A stretch of 26,368 nucleotides of DNA from a bacterium (GCA_023512255.1 JAILZY010000046.1:1-26368); one strand, 5' to 3'. Shown: positions 1 to 8,189, numbered from the stretch's first letter. Program-made: numbers and translations. The notes: generated by a model not told the origin, from the sequence alone.

Positions 1-108
1 CTTCCCTTAACAGGGTGTGCCATTCAATTTTTTTACCCATATCCAAAATGCTCCATACCAAAAGTGCAAAAGTATAGAAATAATAGGACTATAGAATAAA
101 TTAGGATT
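1..108. other. Left edge, upstream region of tsaB
   Basis: No gene is visible. The stretch is AT-rich, and a weak AGGA at 103-106 is the only ribosome-binding-site candidate for tsaB. The short word TATAGAA occurs twice (74 and 91 area). No convincing -35/-10 pair was found. Confidence 0.4.
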
Positions 109-837
109 ATGATGGTCTTAGGCATAGAAACCGCCACTAGAGCCGCCAGTGTAGCTCTGGTAAGTGAAGAGGAAATTCTGGCTGAGTATATTTTGAGTGG
201 TGTCAAAAGCCATGCTGAGCAGTTGTTGAGAGGAATAGATCAAATTTTGAGTGATACGGGAAAATCGCTGACTGAGTGCTCAGGGATAGCTGTGTCTGTA
301 GGGCCAGGCTCATTTACCGGCCTTAGGATCGGGGTCAGCACAGCCAAGGCCTTGGCCTGGGCAGCTAATCTGCCCATTGTGGGCATCTCGACCCTGAGGG
401 CCCTGGCTGCCAACATTCCCCATGCTGCCTATCCTATCTGTCCTGTGCTTGATGCCAGAAAAAGAGAGGTTTATACTGCCCTCTATCAGTGGGTTGAAGG
501 TGAATTGCAGGCAGTCATCCCTGAGCAGGTTGTATCTGCCGCAGACATGATTCATCAGTTGGACCGATCACTCAAGATAATTTTTATCGGCAACGGCTCG
601 AGGTTGTATCAGGGGATGATCCAAGAGCAGTTCGGCAAGCAGGCTGAATTTTCTCCTCAATCCCATGACTGTCCCAGGGCATCGACTGTGGCCAGTCTAG
701 GCTTGAAACGTTTGCTTGCTCAGCAATTCGATCTCGTCCAAACCCTGGTTCCAACCTATCTGCGGCCATCGGACGCGGAAATAAACTGGTCGCAAAAGCA
801 TGGCAGCAGGAGTGTGTACCTGCCTGAGAATAATTAG
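109..837 (+). CDS. tsaB: TsaB, tRNA threonylcarbamoyladenosine biosynthesis protein
   Basis: TsaB (YeaZ) is the non-catalytic partner of TsaD in the complex that places the threonylcarbamoyl group on A37 of ANN-decoding tRNAs in the cytoplasm. The 242-residue product has the usual length. It opens with the ASKHA-fold strand LGIETATRAASVAL and carries the family hallmark GPGSFTGLRIGVSTAKALAW at about residues 65-84, followed by a DARKREVY segment typical of TsaB. Two ATG codons are adjacent (109 and 112); the weak AGGA at 103-106 is better spaced for 112, so the first methionine may not be used. No tsaD, tsaE or rimI gene lies in the window, so the t6A genes are either scattered or lie to the left. 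Confidence 0.95.
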   Translation: MMVLGIETATRAASVALVSEEEILAEYILSGVKSHAEQLLRGIDQILSDTGKSLTECSGIAVSVGPGSFTGLRIGVSTAKALAWAANLPIVGISTLRALAANIPHAAYPICPVLDARKREVYTALYQWVEGELQAVIPEQVVSAADMIHQLDRSLKIIFIGNGSRLYQGMIQEQFGKQAEFSPQSHDCPRASTVASLGLKRLLAQQFDLVQTLVPTYLRPSDAEINWSQKHGSRSVYLPENN

Positions 838-1017
838 GGGCTGCAAAAACACAAGCGGGGCAAAAAAGGGAGGTGGTTGTGAGAAGTATTAACCAGCAGT
901 AAGGATGAGTTTTCAGCAATGATAGATTGCAGATAGGTTTTAAGAGCGTTTTTCTCTAATTTATTTCTCAGGGGGGAGAAGAAGAGAATAGGACAGAAAG
1001 GATAGGAAATTGTGAGT

Positions 1018-1785
1018 ATGAAAATGAGTAGGTTTTTGAAAAATTTTTCAATAGCGATCTTGACAGTGGCAACTCTCTTTGTATTCAGCGCTACTTCGCT
1101 CACCCATGCCCAGTTGCTTGGCGGACTGAACCCTATTTACATGGGAACAATGGCCATGAATCAGATTATGACGGATCCCTTATTTATGGGGCTAATGATG
1201 CCTGCCTGGCCGATGATCGATCCTATGATGGCAGGGCTTGGAATGGTTAATCCGATGTTGATGGGCGGCTATGGGTATCCGGCCGCAGGCTATGGGTATG
1301 GTGCTGGCTATGGGTACAGCCCTTATGGCTATGCTGGCTATGGTACGACAGGCTATGGGTATGGCGCTGGCTATGGGTATAGCCCCTATGGGTACAGCGC
1401 TGGCTACGGCTATAGCCCCTATGGTTATGGCGCAACCAGTGGCTATGGGTACAGCCCCTATGGCTATGCTGGCTATGGTACGACAGGCTATGGATACAGC
1501 CCCTATGGCTATGGTACGACAGGCTATGGGTATAGCCCCTATGGCTCTTCCGGCTATCCTTCATATTATAGCCCGAACATCGGCGCTTTCAGCAGCTACT
1601 ATACCAGCGGCTATCCTAGCGGCAGCAGCTATCCTTATGGTTATAGCTCATCTCCATACGGTTATAGTTCATATCCCTACGGCTATAGTAGCGCTTATTC
1701 ATCATATGCTTCATATACTCCTGCCTATGCTAGCAATCCCTACTACTCTGGAACTAGTAGCACCACCAGTGGTACTTACTATTAA
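1018..1785 (+). CDS. Secreted glycine/tyrosine-rich repeat protein
   Basis: I do not recognise a family. From the ATG at 1018 (an in-frame GTG lies at 1012; purine-rich AAAGGATAGGA precedes it) the protein has a clear signal peptide: basic MKMSRFLKNF, a hydrophobic core, and a likely cleavage after THA before QLLGG. Next comes a methionine-rich stretch of about 50 residues, then about 95 residues of tandem GYGYSPYGY / AGYGTTGYG units, then a serine/tyrosine tail ending in TSGTYY. There is almost no charge after the signal peptide. Repeats are near-identical at DNA level (1306-1358 and 1441-1493 match at 52 of 53 bases), which points to recent unequal exchange. Such low-complexity Tyr/Gly proteins are often structural or adhesive, but no function is shown here. 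It stands alone between tsaB and a terminator hairpin. Confidence 0.8.
   Translation: MKMSRFLKNFSIAILTVATLFVFSATSLTHAQLLGGLNPIYMGTMAMNQIMTDPLFMGLMMPAWPMIDPMMAGLGMVNPMLMGGYGYPAAGYGYGAGYGYSPYGYAGYGTTGYGYGAGYGYSPYGYSAGYGYSPYGYGATSGYGYSPYGYAGYGTTGYGYSPYGYGTTGYGYSPYGSSGYPSYYSPNIGAFSSYYTSGYPSGSSYPYGYSSSPYGYSSYPYGYSSAYSSYASYTPAYASNPYYSGTSSTTSGTYY
1270..1556 (+). repeat. Tandem coding repeat, GYGYSPYGY units
   Basis: The DNA word GGCTATGGGTA-AGCCCCTATGG recurs about seven times with spacers encoding GAGYG, AGYGTTGYG, SAGYG or GATSGYG. The longest pair, 1306-1358 and 1441-1493, differs at one base in 53. The period is a multiple of three, so copy-number change keeps the frame. Confidence 0.9.
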
Positions 1786-1865
1786 TAAAGAGCATAGAAT
1801 AAATAGCATAGGCTATAAGCTTTGGCTACGGACGGGCATAATATGGCTCGTTTGCTTTAAAAAAA

Positions 1866-1935
1866 CTCAACCCGCCCTCTCTCCTTCTCCCTTCGATTTT
1901 GAGGAAAGAGAAGAGAGATGGGCGGGCTTTTGAGG
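1866..1935. terminator. Bidirectional intrinsic terminator
   Basis: A long imperfect inverted repeat: ACCCGCCCTCTCTCCTTCTC on the left and GAGAAGAGAGATGGGCGGG on the right, loop near TTCGATTTTGA. Read on the minus strand it is followed by TTGAGTTTTTTT, a good tail for miaA. Read on the plus strand it is followed by CTTTTGAGG, a weaker tail for the Gly/Tyr-rich gene. Confidence 0.8.
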
Positions 1936-1954
1936 CTCTGTGCTGGCTTGCGGA

Positions 1955-2905
1955 TTAAACCAGCTCGGCTAGCACCTTTTTTGTCTCCCTAAGAGCCTCC
2001 TCTTCAGAGCAGGTGCTAAGATCAATCCAGTGAACATTACTCATCCGGCCAAACCAGGTAAACTGTCTTTTAGCATAGTGTCGGCTGTCTCTCTTAATTA
2101 GGCGAGCGGCCTCAGAAAGAGAGTATTCCCCCCTCAGGGCAGCCACGATCTGCTTATATCCAAGCCCCTGCAGAGCGGTTGAATGCTCGCTGTAGCCTGC
2201 CTCAAGCAGCCCTTTGACTTCAGCTACAAGCCCCTGCTCCATCATCTGATCAACTCTCTGCTCGATTCGAGCATAGAGGTCGCAGCGCTCCCTCCTCAGG
2301 CCGATTATCTTTGTCCGATAGCGGCTAGAGGAAGGGAATGGGTGTCTTTTTTGGAGCACAGAGAGGGGAATTCCTGTTTTCATATAAACCTCAATGGCCC
2401 GAATCAGCCTCGGCTGGTCACGGTAGTGGAGTCTTTGGGCAGAGTCAGGATCAATTTCCTTCAATTTTTGGTGAAGATAATCCTCGCGGCCTGCACTTTG
2501 AGCCTCCTGCCGCAGCTTCTCCCGAAGTATGGGGTCATACTCAGGTCCTTCGCATAGCCCTTGGAGGAGGGCCCTGAGATAGAGCCCACAGCCGCCAACA
2601 AGTAAGGGAATTTTCCCCGATTGCCAAACCCGCCTGATCGCCTCGCCAGCTTCCCGCTCATATCTTCCAGCACTGTAGTGCTCTGCCGGAGAGACTATAT
2701 CGATCATGTGGTGAGGCACCAAAGCGCGCTCGGCCAAGGATGGCTTAGCTGTTCCAATATCCATTTCTCGATAGATTTGCAGGGCATCGGCGCTGATGAT
2801 TTCCATATTTTCAGCAGCCTGAGCCAAGCTGAGGGCCAGCCGAGATTTGCCAACTGCCGTTGGCCCCAGGATGACGGCTAAAGGGGGAGTGAGGTCGCTG
2901 TTCAT
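1955..2905 (-). CDS. miaA: MiaA, tRNA dimethylallyltransferase
   Basis: MiaA transfers the dimethylallyl group from DMAPP to N6 of A37 in tRNAs that read UNN codons. The 316-residue length is typical. The P-loop GPTAVGKS is at residues 14-21 and the tRNA/DMAPP motif SADALQIYREMDIGTAKP follows at 38-55, with the catalytic Asp at about 40; the usual DS(x)Q reads DALQ here. VGGCGLYLRALLQG is the expected third motif. The gene lies 46 bp downstream of mutL on the same strand, a pairing common in many bacteria, and ends at the strong hairpin at 1866-1935. No strong ribosome-binding site precedes the ATG, which suggests coupling to mutL. Confidence 0.96.
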   Translation of the reverse strand: MNSDLTPPLAVILGPTAVGKSRLALSLAQAAENMEIISADALQIYREMDIGTAKPSLAERALVPHHMIDIVSPAEHYSAGRYEREAGEAIRRVWQSGKIPLLVGGCGLYLRALLQGLCEGPEYDPILREKLRQEAQSAGREDYLHQKLKEIDPDSAQRLHYRDQPRLIRAIEVYMKTGIPLSVLQKRHPFPSSSRYRTKIIGLRRERCDLYARIEQRVDQMMEQGLVAEVKGLLEAGYSEHSTALQGLGYKQIVAALRGEYSLSEAARLIKRDSRHYAKRQFTWFGRMSNVHWIDLSTCSEEEALRETKKVLAELV

Positions 2906-2951
2906 GTACGTCAGGCTTTTAACTCCTCATCATCCTATGCTCTCATAAAAT

Positions 2952-4874
2952 CTATATTCTCATAAAATACTTCTCGAGGAGTTTCAACTCTAATTGAATG
3001 ATAGTTGGCCGACCGTGCGGACAACGCAAGGGCATAGAGGTTAGCCGTAGTTGTTCGATCAGGCTCCTCATCTCCTCTTTACTCAGCCTGTGATTAGCTT
3101 TGATGGCTGAAGAGCAGGCCGCTCGCATCAGGAGGGCATCAAATAGCCCCTGTGGGTCGTGCTTGCGGAACATCATCTGCGTCAGATCAGCGAACATCTC
3201 CCGGATAAGCTCCCGAGGATCGGTATTGGTCAGCGAAAGAGGCACAGCCTTAATAACAAAGGTGCCGTGGCCGAAAGGCTCAAGATCAAACCCGACCAGA
3301 CGAAGCTGTGAGAGCACTTCTTCGGCTGAGGCGGCCAGATAGGCTGGAAGCTGAAAGGTTATTGGAACAAGGAGCTGTTGGGCCCTGAAAGTTTTCATTC
3401 TGTACTCTTGCCACAGCTGCTCGTAGCGAATCCGCTCATGAGCTGCATGTTGGTCTACAATGAGCAGCCCCTGTCTAGTTTCAAAAAGGATAAAGGAATT
3501 TTTAATCTGAAGAAAATCACCCTCAGCGATAAAAAGATCTCGAACACTATCATCTGCTAGCTCATCAGAGGATTCTGGGTGAGGAAGCTTTGAGCATTCA
3601 TAATCTGGCTGGGCAAGGCAGGCAGGCTCGCAGGCAGTGAGGCCGGGCCCAAAGAGGTCCAAAGCAGCAAAGGACCTGCTGGCCTGGCCATCTGGACACG
3701 CTGCTTCTGATGCGGCCCGATCAGGGAAAAGAGGCAAAGTATTTGCCCTAGTGGCTCCATCCTCCTTGCCCCTTGTGCCCGACTCCCCTAAGGGCGACTC
3801 TTGCAGCTTAGGCCCTATACCTTTCTGGGCAAAGGTTTCACCAGCCCTGGTATTTATGATACCGATGCTGGGCACTGCTGACCGTGAGCTTGATAGCTGA
3901 TCTTTAATCAGTCTGACTATCCCCTCGAAAACTTCCTGCTGATTGGAAAATCTGACCTCGATTTTAGCTGGATGCACATTGACATCCACCTGCTTAGGAG
4001 GAAGCGTGAGAAACAGAAAACAGACCGCGTGGCGCTCCCGCGGCAAAATATGATCGCAGCCTTCTGAAATCGCTTTCAGTATAATCGGACTTCGGACAAA
4101 CCGGCCATTGACATAGGTATACTGACAGGAGCGGCTCGATCTGCTGCTGAAGCTTGCCTGGCCAATGAATCCTTGAATTCTGCACGATCCTGCTTCTCCG
4201 TCGATTTCAAGCAGATGATCTAGGATTTCGTAGCCAAAAAGCTGCCCAATGCGCTCTGCTAGAGTCAAGACCTTCGGCATCTGCCAGACGATCTTGCCAT
4301 TGTGCTTGAAAGTAAAAGAGATCTGATGGTGAGACAGACTCTCTTGCTCCAAAACCTGGGTAATATGGCTAAACTCAACCGAATTACTTTTCAAAAACTT
4401 TAGCCGAGCCGGAACATTTTTAAACAGTGAGGAAACCCTGACCATTGTCCCTACTGGAGCCCCAATCTCACAGACCCTGATCAATTTCCCTCCTTCGACC
4501 ACCACCTGAGTGCCGATCTCGCTTTCCCTCTCCCGGGTGATAATCACCAGTTGAGCCACAGCGGCAATGCTTGGCAGCGCCTCTCCCCGAAATCCAAGGG
4601 TGTGGATCTTCTCAAGGTCCTCAGGCTGGCTGATTTTACTGGTCGCATGCCGTTCAAAGGCCAGCAAGGCATCATGGCGCCCCATACCGCATCCATTATC
4701 TATAACCTTGATTTCCTCTTTGCCATAGCCTAAAAGGTGGACTTCTATCTGGTCGCTGCCAGCATCAATGGAATTTTCTACCAGCTCCTTTACTACTGAA
4801 GCAGGCCGGTCGATAATCTCCCCGGCAGCGATCATATTAACGAGATTTTCCGGCAGGATTTTAATTCTCGGCAT
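2952..4874 (-). CDS. mutL: MutL, DNA mismatch repair protein with endonuclease motif
   Basis: MutL links mismatch recognition by MutS to strand processing. The GHKL ATPase domain (about residues 1-330) shows ELVENSIDAG with catalytic Glu at 33, DNGCGMG at 59-65, HATSKI and LGFRGEALPSIAAV. A low-complexity linker of about 110 residues follows. The C-terminal dimerisation domain carries DQHAAHERIRYE, which fits the DQHA(x2)E(x4)E metal site of nicking MutL/PMS2-type endonucleases, plus ACSSAIKANH and CPHGRPT near the end. The protein should therefore nick DNA itself, unlike E. coli MutL. At 640 residues it is of normal length. It leads the mutL-miaA pair; its own ribosome-binding site is weak (GAAAGA). 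Confidence 0.96.
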   Translation of the reverse strand: MPRIKILPENLVNMIAAGEIIDRPASVVKELVENSIDAGSDQIEVHLLGYGKEEIKVIDNGCGMGRHDALLAFERHATSKISQPEDLEKIHTLGFRGEALPSIAAVAQLVIITRERESEIGTQVVVEGGKLIRVCEIGAPVGTMVRVSSLFKNVPARLKFLKSNSVEFSHITQVLEQESLSHHQISFTFKHNGKIVWQMPKVLTLAERIGQLFGYEILDHLLEIDGEAGSCRIQGFIGQASFSSRSSRSCQYTYVNGRFVRSPIILKAISEGCDHILPRERHAVCFLFLTLPPKQVDVNVHPAKIEVRFSNQQEVFEGIVRLIKDQLSSSRSAVPSIGIINTRAGETFAQKGIGPKLQESPLGESGTRGKEDGATRANTLPLFPDRAASEAACPDGQASRSFAALDLFGPGLTACEPACLAQPDYECSKLPHPESSDELADDSVRDLFIAEGDFLQIKNSFILFETRQGLLIVDQHAAHERIRYEQLWQEYRMKTFRAQQLLVPITFQLPAYLAASAEEVLSQLRLVGFDLEPFGHGTFVIKAVPLSLTNTDPRELIREMFADLTQMMFRKHDPQGLFDALLMRAACSSAIKANHRLSKEEMRSLIEQLRLTSMPLRCPHGRPTIIQLELKLLEKYFMRI

Positions 4875-4915
4875 ATTAGCGGATCTTTCAAGTTTATACG
4901 TTACTTAGGCGTGGG

Positions 4916-5281
4916 TTAATCTTTGGACATAAGAGAATACCCTGCTAAATCAATACCCGAAGGTGCAAATATGGCGATATTGTATTCCTTGCCTTCACCT
5001 TCGTTTTTTTCTACCGGCTCGACCCGAACAACAATCCCTTTAAAGGAAATCTTCGAGGGGAGCTGACTATTTTGCTTCTGAGGCAGGAGGAGACTAACTT
5101 CAACATTAGTGAAGGGAGGGATATATTGATTCAATTTACAGTATATTCCAAAACAGCTAATATTCTGAGTCTGAGAGCTTTGCGATCCTTTGGCAATGGT
5201 GATGGGGAGAGTAACCAGCTCAAGGGGAATCTCTGCGGTGATCCGTTTGGTTGTCCTTCTATCGTTTGATTCAACCATCAT
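4916..5281 (-). CDS. PilZ domain protein
   Basis: A stand-alone PilZ domain, the usual cyclic-di-GMP receptor. With the ATG at 5281 as start (GGAGG lies 9 bases upstream; a GTG at 5299 is possible but lies over this site) the product is 121 residues. The two ligand motifs are visible: RTTKR (RxxxR) at residues 9-13 and NISCFG (the D/NxSxxG motif) at 40-45, separated by the usual beta-strand sequence. It contains no other domain, so it should act by binding a partner. It lies 41 bp upstream of mutL on the same strand and may share its transcript, but its role more likely concerns motility or exopolysaccharide, as in other PilZ proteins (inference). Confidence 0.85.
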   Translation of the reverse strand: MMVESNDRRTTKRITAEIPLELVTLPITIAKGSQSSQTQNISCFGIYCKLNQYIPPFTNVEVSLLLPQKQNSQLPSKISFKGIVVRVEPVEKNEGEGKEYNIAIFAPSGIDLAGYSLMSKD

Positions 5282-5325
5282 AACAACAGCCCTCCGCACT
5301 CGGTATTCTCTTCTTGTTGTATGAA

Positions 5326-5355
5326 GAACTATGTTACATAGTTCGGCTTTTTTTC
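5326..5355 (+). terminator. Palindrome followed by T tract
   Basis: GAACTATGT-T-ACATAGTTC is a perfect 9-bp-arm palindrome and is followed on the plus strand by GGCTTTTTTTC. It looks like an intrinsic terminator for plus-strand transcription, yet no plus-strand gene ends before it; on the minus strand it lies in the leader of the PilZ gene. It could also be an operator or stop antisense transcription. Confidence 0.4.
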
Positions 5356-5504
5356 ATAATACAGACGAACTTATCCTCCTGCTTCCCGCACTACCTCCTT
5401 AATCAAACAAATAGTATAAAAATTAGAAGGAATTTTTATCTCTTACCCCTATTTTAATGACTGGATGGGTAATGTCAAGCTTTTTCGTGAATCGTCAGAT
5501 TGAA

Positions 5505-5567
5505 TTAAGGGGAAAACCCTTTTGAAAAAGGGTTTTCCCCTTATAACCCTTTTCCTAAAACTTTAAT
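5505..5567. repeat. Family C repeat, copy 1 (AAGGGGAAAACCCTT hairpin plus tail)
   Basis: The segment matches 14521-14583 at 62 of 63 bases. Its core, 5507-5542, is a perfect hairpin with 17-bp arms AAGGGGAAAACCCTTTT and its complement around the dinucleotide GA. The tail CCTAAAACTTTAAT forms the left arm of the next hairpin in this copy only. Confidence 0.9.
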
Positions 5568-5594
5568 AACAATAGATATTAAAGTTTTGGGAGG
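5554..5594. repeat. Hairpin C2
   Basis: The arms CC(T)AAAACTTTAATA and TATTAAAGTTTTGGGAGG pair around a loop ACAATAGA. It begins inside the tail of family C copy 1, so copy 1 may be part of a longer composite element. Confidence 0.75.
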
Positions 5595-5600
5595 ATGGGT

Positions 5601-5635
5601 TTGAAGGAACCCTTATTCAATAAGGGTTCCTTCAA
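5601..5635. repeat. Hairpin C3, near-perfect palindrome
   Basis: TTGAAGGAACCCTTATT and its exact complement flank a single C. The CCCTT/AAGGG core resembles the C1 hairpin just upstream, so the two may derive from the same kind of element. Confidence 0.85.
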
Positions 5636-5760
5636 AAATCTCCGGGTATTGGCGAAATGCCGCGGCAAGATTGTAACAAATATACTCTAAAAAACCGATA
5701 AAATTATGTTATTAATTTAAAATTTTATTGCAGAATAAAAGCTTAAAAGTGACAATAAAA

Positions 5761-6801
5761 ATGGCCAAAAGTATAAGGGTTTCTTCCCTTGAAGAGCTTG
5801 ATCAGGACCGCTGGGATGCCTATGTCTTGGCCTCCCCTCTGTCTAGCATCTACCACCTCTCGGCCTGGAGAAGGGTTCTGGAAACAAGTCTTGGCCACCC
5901 TACCTATTACCTCTATGCAGAACAGGGGGGCGAGCTGGTCGGAATCTTACCCCTGGTTCATCTGAGAAGCCTTCTGTTCGGCTCTCGTCTGATCTCCCTG
6001 CCCGGCTTCACCTACGCCGGGGTATGTGCCCATGATCCAAATGTGCAGGCAGCCTTGATCAGAGAGGGGATTGAGATCGCCCGATCCTCCGGCGCCTCGC
6101 ACCTTGAGCTTCGCCAGTCGCAAGGGTATCCGTGGGCGCTTGCAGTCAAACAGCACCGACTGTCTATGTTACTTGAGTTGCCCGACTCAGGCGAAAAGCT
6201 CTGGCAGAGATTTTCGGCCAAGCTGCGAAACCAGATTCGGAAGGCTGAGCGGCAGGACCTTTTGGTTTGCCAGGGGAGAGAGGATGAGCTTGATTCATTC
6301 TATCAGGTCTTTTCAAGGAACATGCGAGACCTTGGCACTCCGGTTCAGGGAAAAGAGTTTTTTCGGGCTACTCTGGCCGCTTTCCCTCATCAAGCCAGAA
6401 TCTGGACAGTTTATCATGATTCAGAGCCTATCGCCTCTGGATTAGTTCTTGGCTTTAAGGATACCCTGGAAATTCCCTGGGCCTCTTCATGGCGAAAATA
6501 CAATTCCTTATGCGCCAATATGCTCCTTTACTGGAAGATACTCAGCTTTGCCTGCGGTGCAGGGTATCGGCTTTTCGATTTTGGCCGCTGCGCACCAGGC
6601 TCTGGCACCTATCGGTTTAAAGAGCAATGGGGAGCAAAACCTCATCCCCTATACTGGTATTACTGGCTGCGAGAGGGGGAGAGCCTGCCGGCATTTCATC
6701 CAGAAAATCCCAAGTATCGCTTAGCCATCAAGGTGTGGAAAAGAATGCCCCTTGCTCTAAGCCGCCTGATCGGTCCTCTGCTGGCCAGGGACATGCCCTG
6801 A
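5761..6801 (+). CDS. FemAB-like GNAT protein of the XrtA/PEP-CTERM-associated type
   Basis: FemAB-family proteins are double-GNAT enzymes that transfer amino acids from aminoacyl-tRNA to cell-wall precursors; the subgroup found beside exosortase/exopolysaccharide loci has no proven reaction. The N-terminal half has a strand-helix-strand GNAT layout (WDAYVLASPLSSIYHLSAWR at the start). The second half shows LRNQIRKA, NMRDLGTPV and FDFGR...GTYRFKEQWGA, the signature I associate with the XrtA-linked subgroup. I chose the ATG at 5761 (346 residues); TTG 5728 and GTG 5749 are also in frame and none has a good ribosome-binding site. It is the first gene of the plus-strand polysaccharide run and lies 9 bp before the aminotransferase. 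No exosortase or PEP-CTERM protein is seen in the window. Confidence 0.8.
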   Translation: MAKSIRVSSLEELDQDRWDAYVLASPLSSIYHLSAWRRVLETSLGHPTYYLYAEQGGELVGILPLVHLRSLLFGSRLISLPGFTYAGVCAHDPNVQAALIREGIEIARSSGASHLELRQSQGYPWALAVKQHRLSMLLELPDSGEKLWQRFSAKLRNQIRKAERQDLLVCQGREDELDSFYQVFSRNMRDLGTPVQGKEFFRATLAAFPHQARIWTVYHDSEPIASGLVLGFKDTLEIPWASSWRKYNSLCANMLLYWKILSFACGAGYRLFDFGRCAPGSGTYRFKEQWGAKPHPLYWYYWLREGESLPAFHPENPKYRLAIKVWKRMPLALSRLIGPLLARDMP

Positions 6802-6810
6802 AGAAAGAGG

Positions 6811-8076
6811 ATGTTTAGGACTATGTGGACTATGGGGTGGATTCGGCGAACTCATCCTCCGACAGCAGCTCCTATTTCCTTTGGGGAGATTATCGAGGGA
6901 TGCCGCGGCTGGCTTAGGGCAAGGCAGGCTGCGAAAAGGCTTGAGAAGGAGCTAGCCGAGTATTTCAAGGTGACTGACTGCTGGCTGGTATCTTCGGGCA
7001 AAGCTGCCCTGACCCTGATCCTTAGAGCAATGCACAGTCTTCGGCCAGAAAGAGGCTTGGTGTTGATTCCTGCCTATACCTGTTATTCGGTAGCCTCTGC
7101 CGTAGTCAAAGCCGGGCTCTCGGTAGCTCTTGGCGATATTGATCCTATGAGTTTGGATTTCGATTATAGTCGGCTTGAGTCTCGGCTGACTGATCAGACG
7201 CTGTGCCTGCTAGTCAATCATTTGCTTGGAAAGCCAGCGGATGTAGACCGAGCCTTGCGCCTGGCCAGCTCACGGGGGATATGGGTAGTAGAAGATGCTG
7301 CTCAGGCTATGGGTAGCATATTCCAGGGGAAGGCGGCTGGCAGCAGAGCAGATGCTGGCTTTTTCAGCCTTGGCCGGGGTAAGGTAATCTGTGCGGTCGA
7401 AGGAGGCGTTATCCTCATCCAAAATCAAGACCTGGCTCCGGCCATACAGCGGGAATATCAGGCACTGCCTGCTTACGGTTTTAGGGAAAATTTGATCCTT
7501 TTGATCAAAGCCATAGCCTTGGCCTGTTTTCTGAGGCCATCCTTATATTGGCTGCCTGCTCATCTGCCGTTTCTCAAGCTGGGGCAGACGGAGTTTTCCA
7601 CTCGATTCGACCTGCGGCGGATTAGCGGCTTTCAGTGCGGCCTGATGCGAAACTGGAGGCGGAAGATGGCTAAACTGAACCGGGCTCGGCTTGAGAGAGT
7701 GCAGCGCTACTTTAGACTGCTCAGCAGGCTCGATGGTGAGGCTATATACTTTCCTTTTAAGATTGGCCTTGAGCAAAGAGTAGAAGAGCAAATTCCACTT
7801 TTGCGCTTTCCCCTGCTGATGAAAGACCCAAAGCAGCAAGATCTGCTGTATTATCAGGCCAGGCGCCTTGGCTTAGGTCTCAGCCGCCTTTACCCTGACT
7901 CGATCGATAGGATCGATCAGCTCAAAGGAAAGTTCAAGCCGGATACCTGCCCGACAGCCCGCAGGCTAGCCAAGACTCTGATCACCCTTCCCACCCACCC
8001 GCTGATTTCGCCCGCGGATCAGCGCCGCATCATCCGCCTGATTTGGAACCTATCCGAAAAGTCGGGGCAGCTTTAG
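6811..8076 (+). CDS. DegT/DnrJ/EryC1-type PLP aminotransferase
   Basis: A sugar-aminotransferase-family protein of 421 residues. The fold-type I core shows VSSGKAALTLILRAM near 60-74, IPAYTCYSVASAV at 86-98, the PLP-ring Asp in VVEDAAQAMGS (Asp 162) and a Schiff-base Lys candidate in FFSLGRGKVICAVEGG (Lys 190). The family makes amino-deoxy sugars for surface polysaccharides; a few members have other substrates. AAAGAGG touches the first ATG (6811) directly, so translation may begin at the in-frame ATG at 6823. It sits 9 bp after the FemAB gene, so the two are surely co-transcribed. The exact sugar cannot be told from the sequence. Confidence 0.85.
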   Translation: MFRTMWTMGWIRRTHPPTAAPISFGEIIEGCRGWLRARQAAKRLEKELAEYFKVTDCWLVSSGKAALTLILRAMHSLRPERGLVLIPAYTCYSVASAVVKAGLSVALGDIDPMSLDFDYSRLESRLTDQTLCLLVNHLLGKPADVDRALRLASSRGIWVVEDAAQAMGSIFQGKAAGSRADAGFFSLGRGKVICAVEGGVILIQNQDLAPAIQREYQALPAYGFRENLILLIKAIALACFLRPSLYWLPAHLPFLKLGQTEFSTRFDLRRISGFQCGLMRNWRRKMAKLNRARLERVQRYFRLLSRLDGEAIYFPFKIGLEQRVEEQIPLLRFPLLMKDPKQQDLLYYQARRLGLGLSRLYPDSIDRIDQLKGKFKPDTCPTARRLAKTLITLPTHPLISPADQRRIIRLIWNLSEKSGQL

Positions 8077-8189
8077 CGCTCACCCAGCCATCATGCCTCT
8101 TTGGTTTTGGCTTATCTTGATATTGACTATACCCATTTCGAGCCTTTTGGCGTATAATTAAAAATTGATTTTCTCTTATGGTTTGAGGT

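Larger units (their letters stand above)
5282..5760. other. Intergenic region with four palindromes, divergent genes on both sides
   Basis: This 479-bp gap separates the PilZ gene (minus) from the polysaccharide locus (plus). It holds a small palindrome with a T tract (5326-5355) and a run of three hairpins (5507-5542, 5554-5594, 5601-5635). No open frame with a plausible start was found. Promoters for both directions must lie here, but none is clear enough to mark. Confidence 0.6.

Noticed and set aside
838-1017. A regulatory RNA or riboswitch in the tsaB to Gly/Tyr-gene gap
   Set aside because: Only weak TTCTC/GAGAA pairings are present and no conserved riboswitch core was recognised.
1271-1933. 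A 220-codon plus-strand frame rich in MAMGTAPMA repeats and a 105-codon minus-strand frame rich in His/Ser over the same region
   Set aside because: Both are other-frame readings of the Gly/Tyr repeat DNA. The frame from 1018 has a signal peptide and a sensible composition; these do not.
8123-8158. Promoter TTGACT...TATAAT before the GT2 gene
   Set aside because: The spacer is 24 bases, too long for a sigma-70 promoter; only an isolated -10-like box remains.
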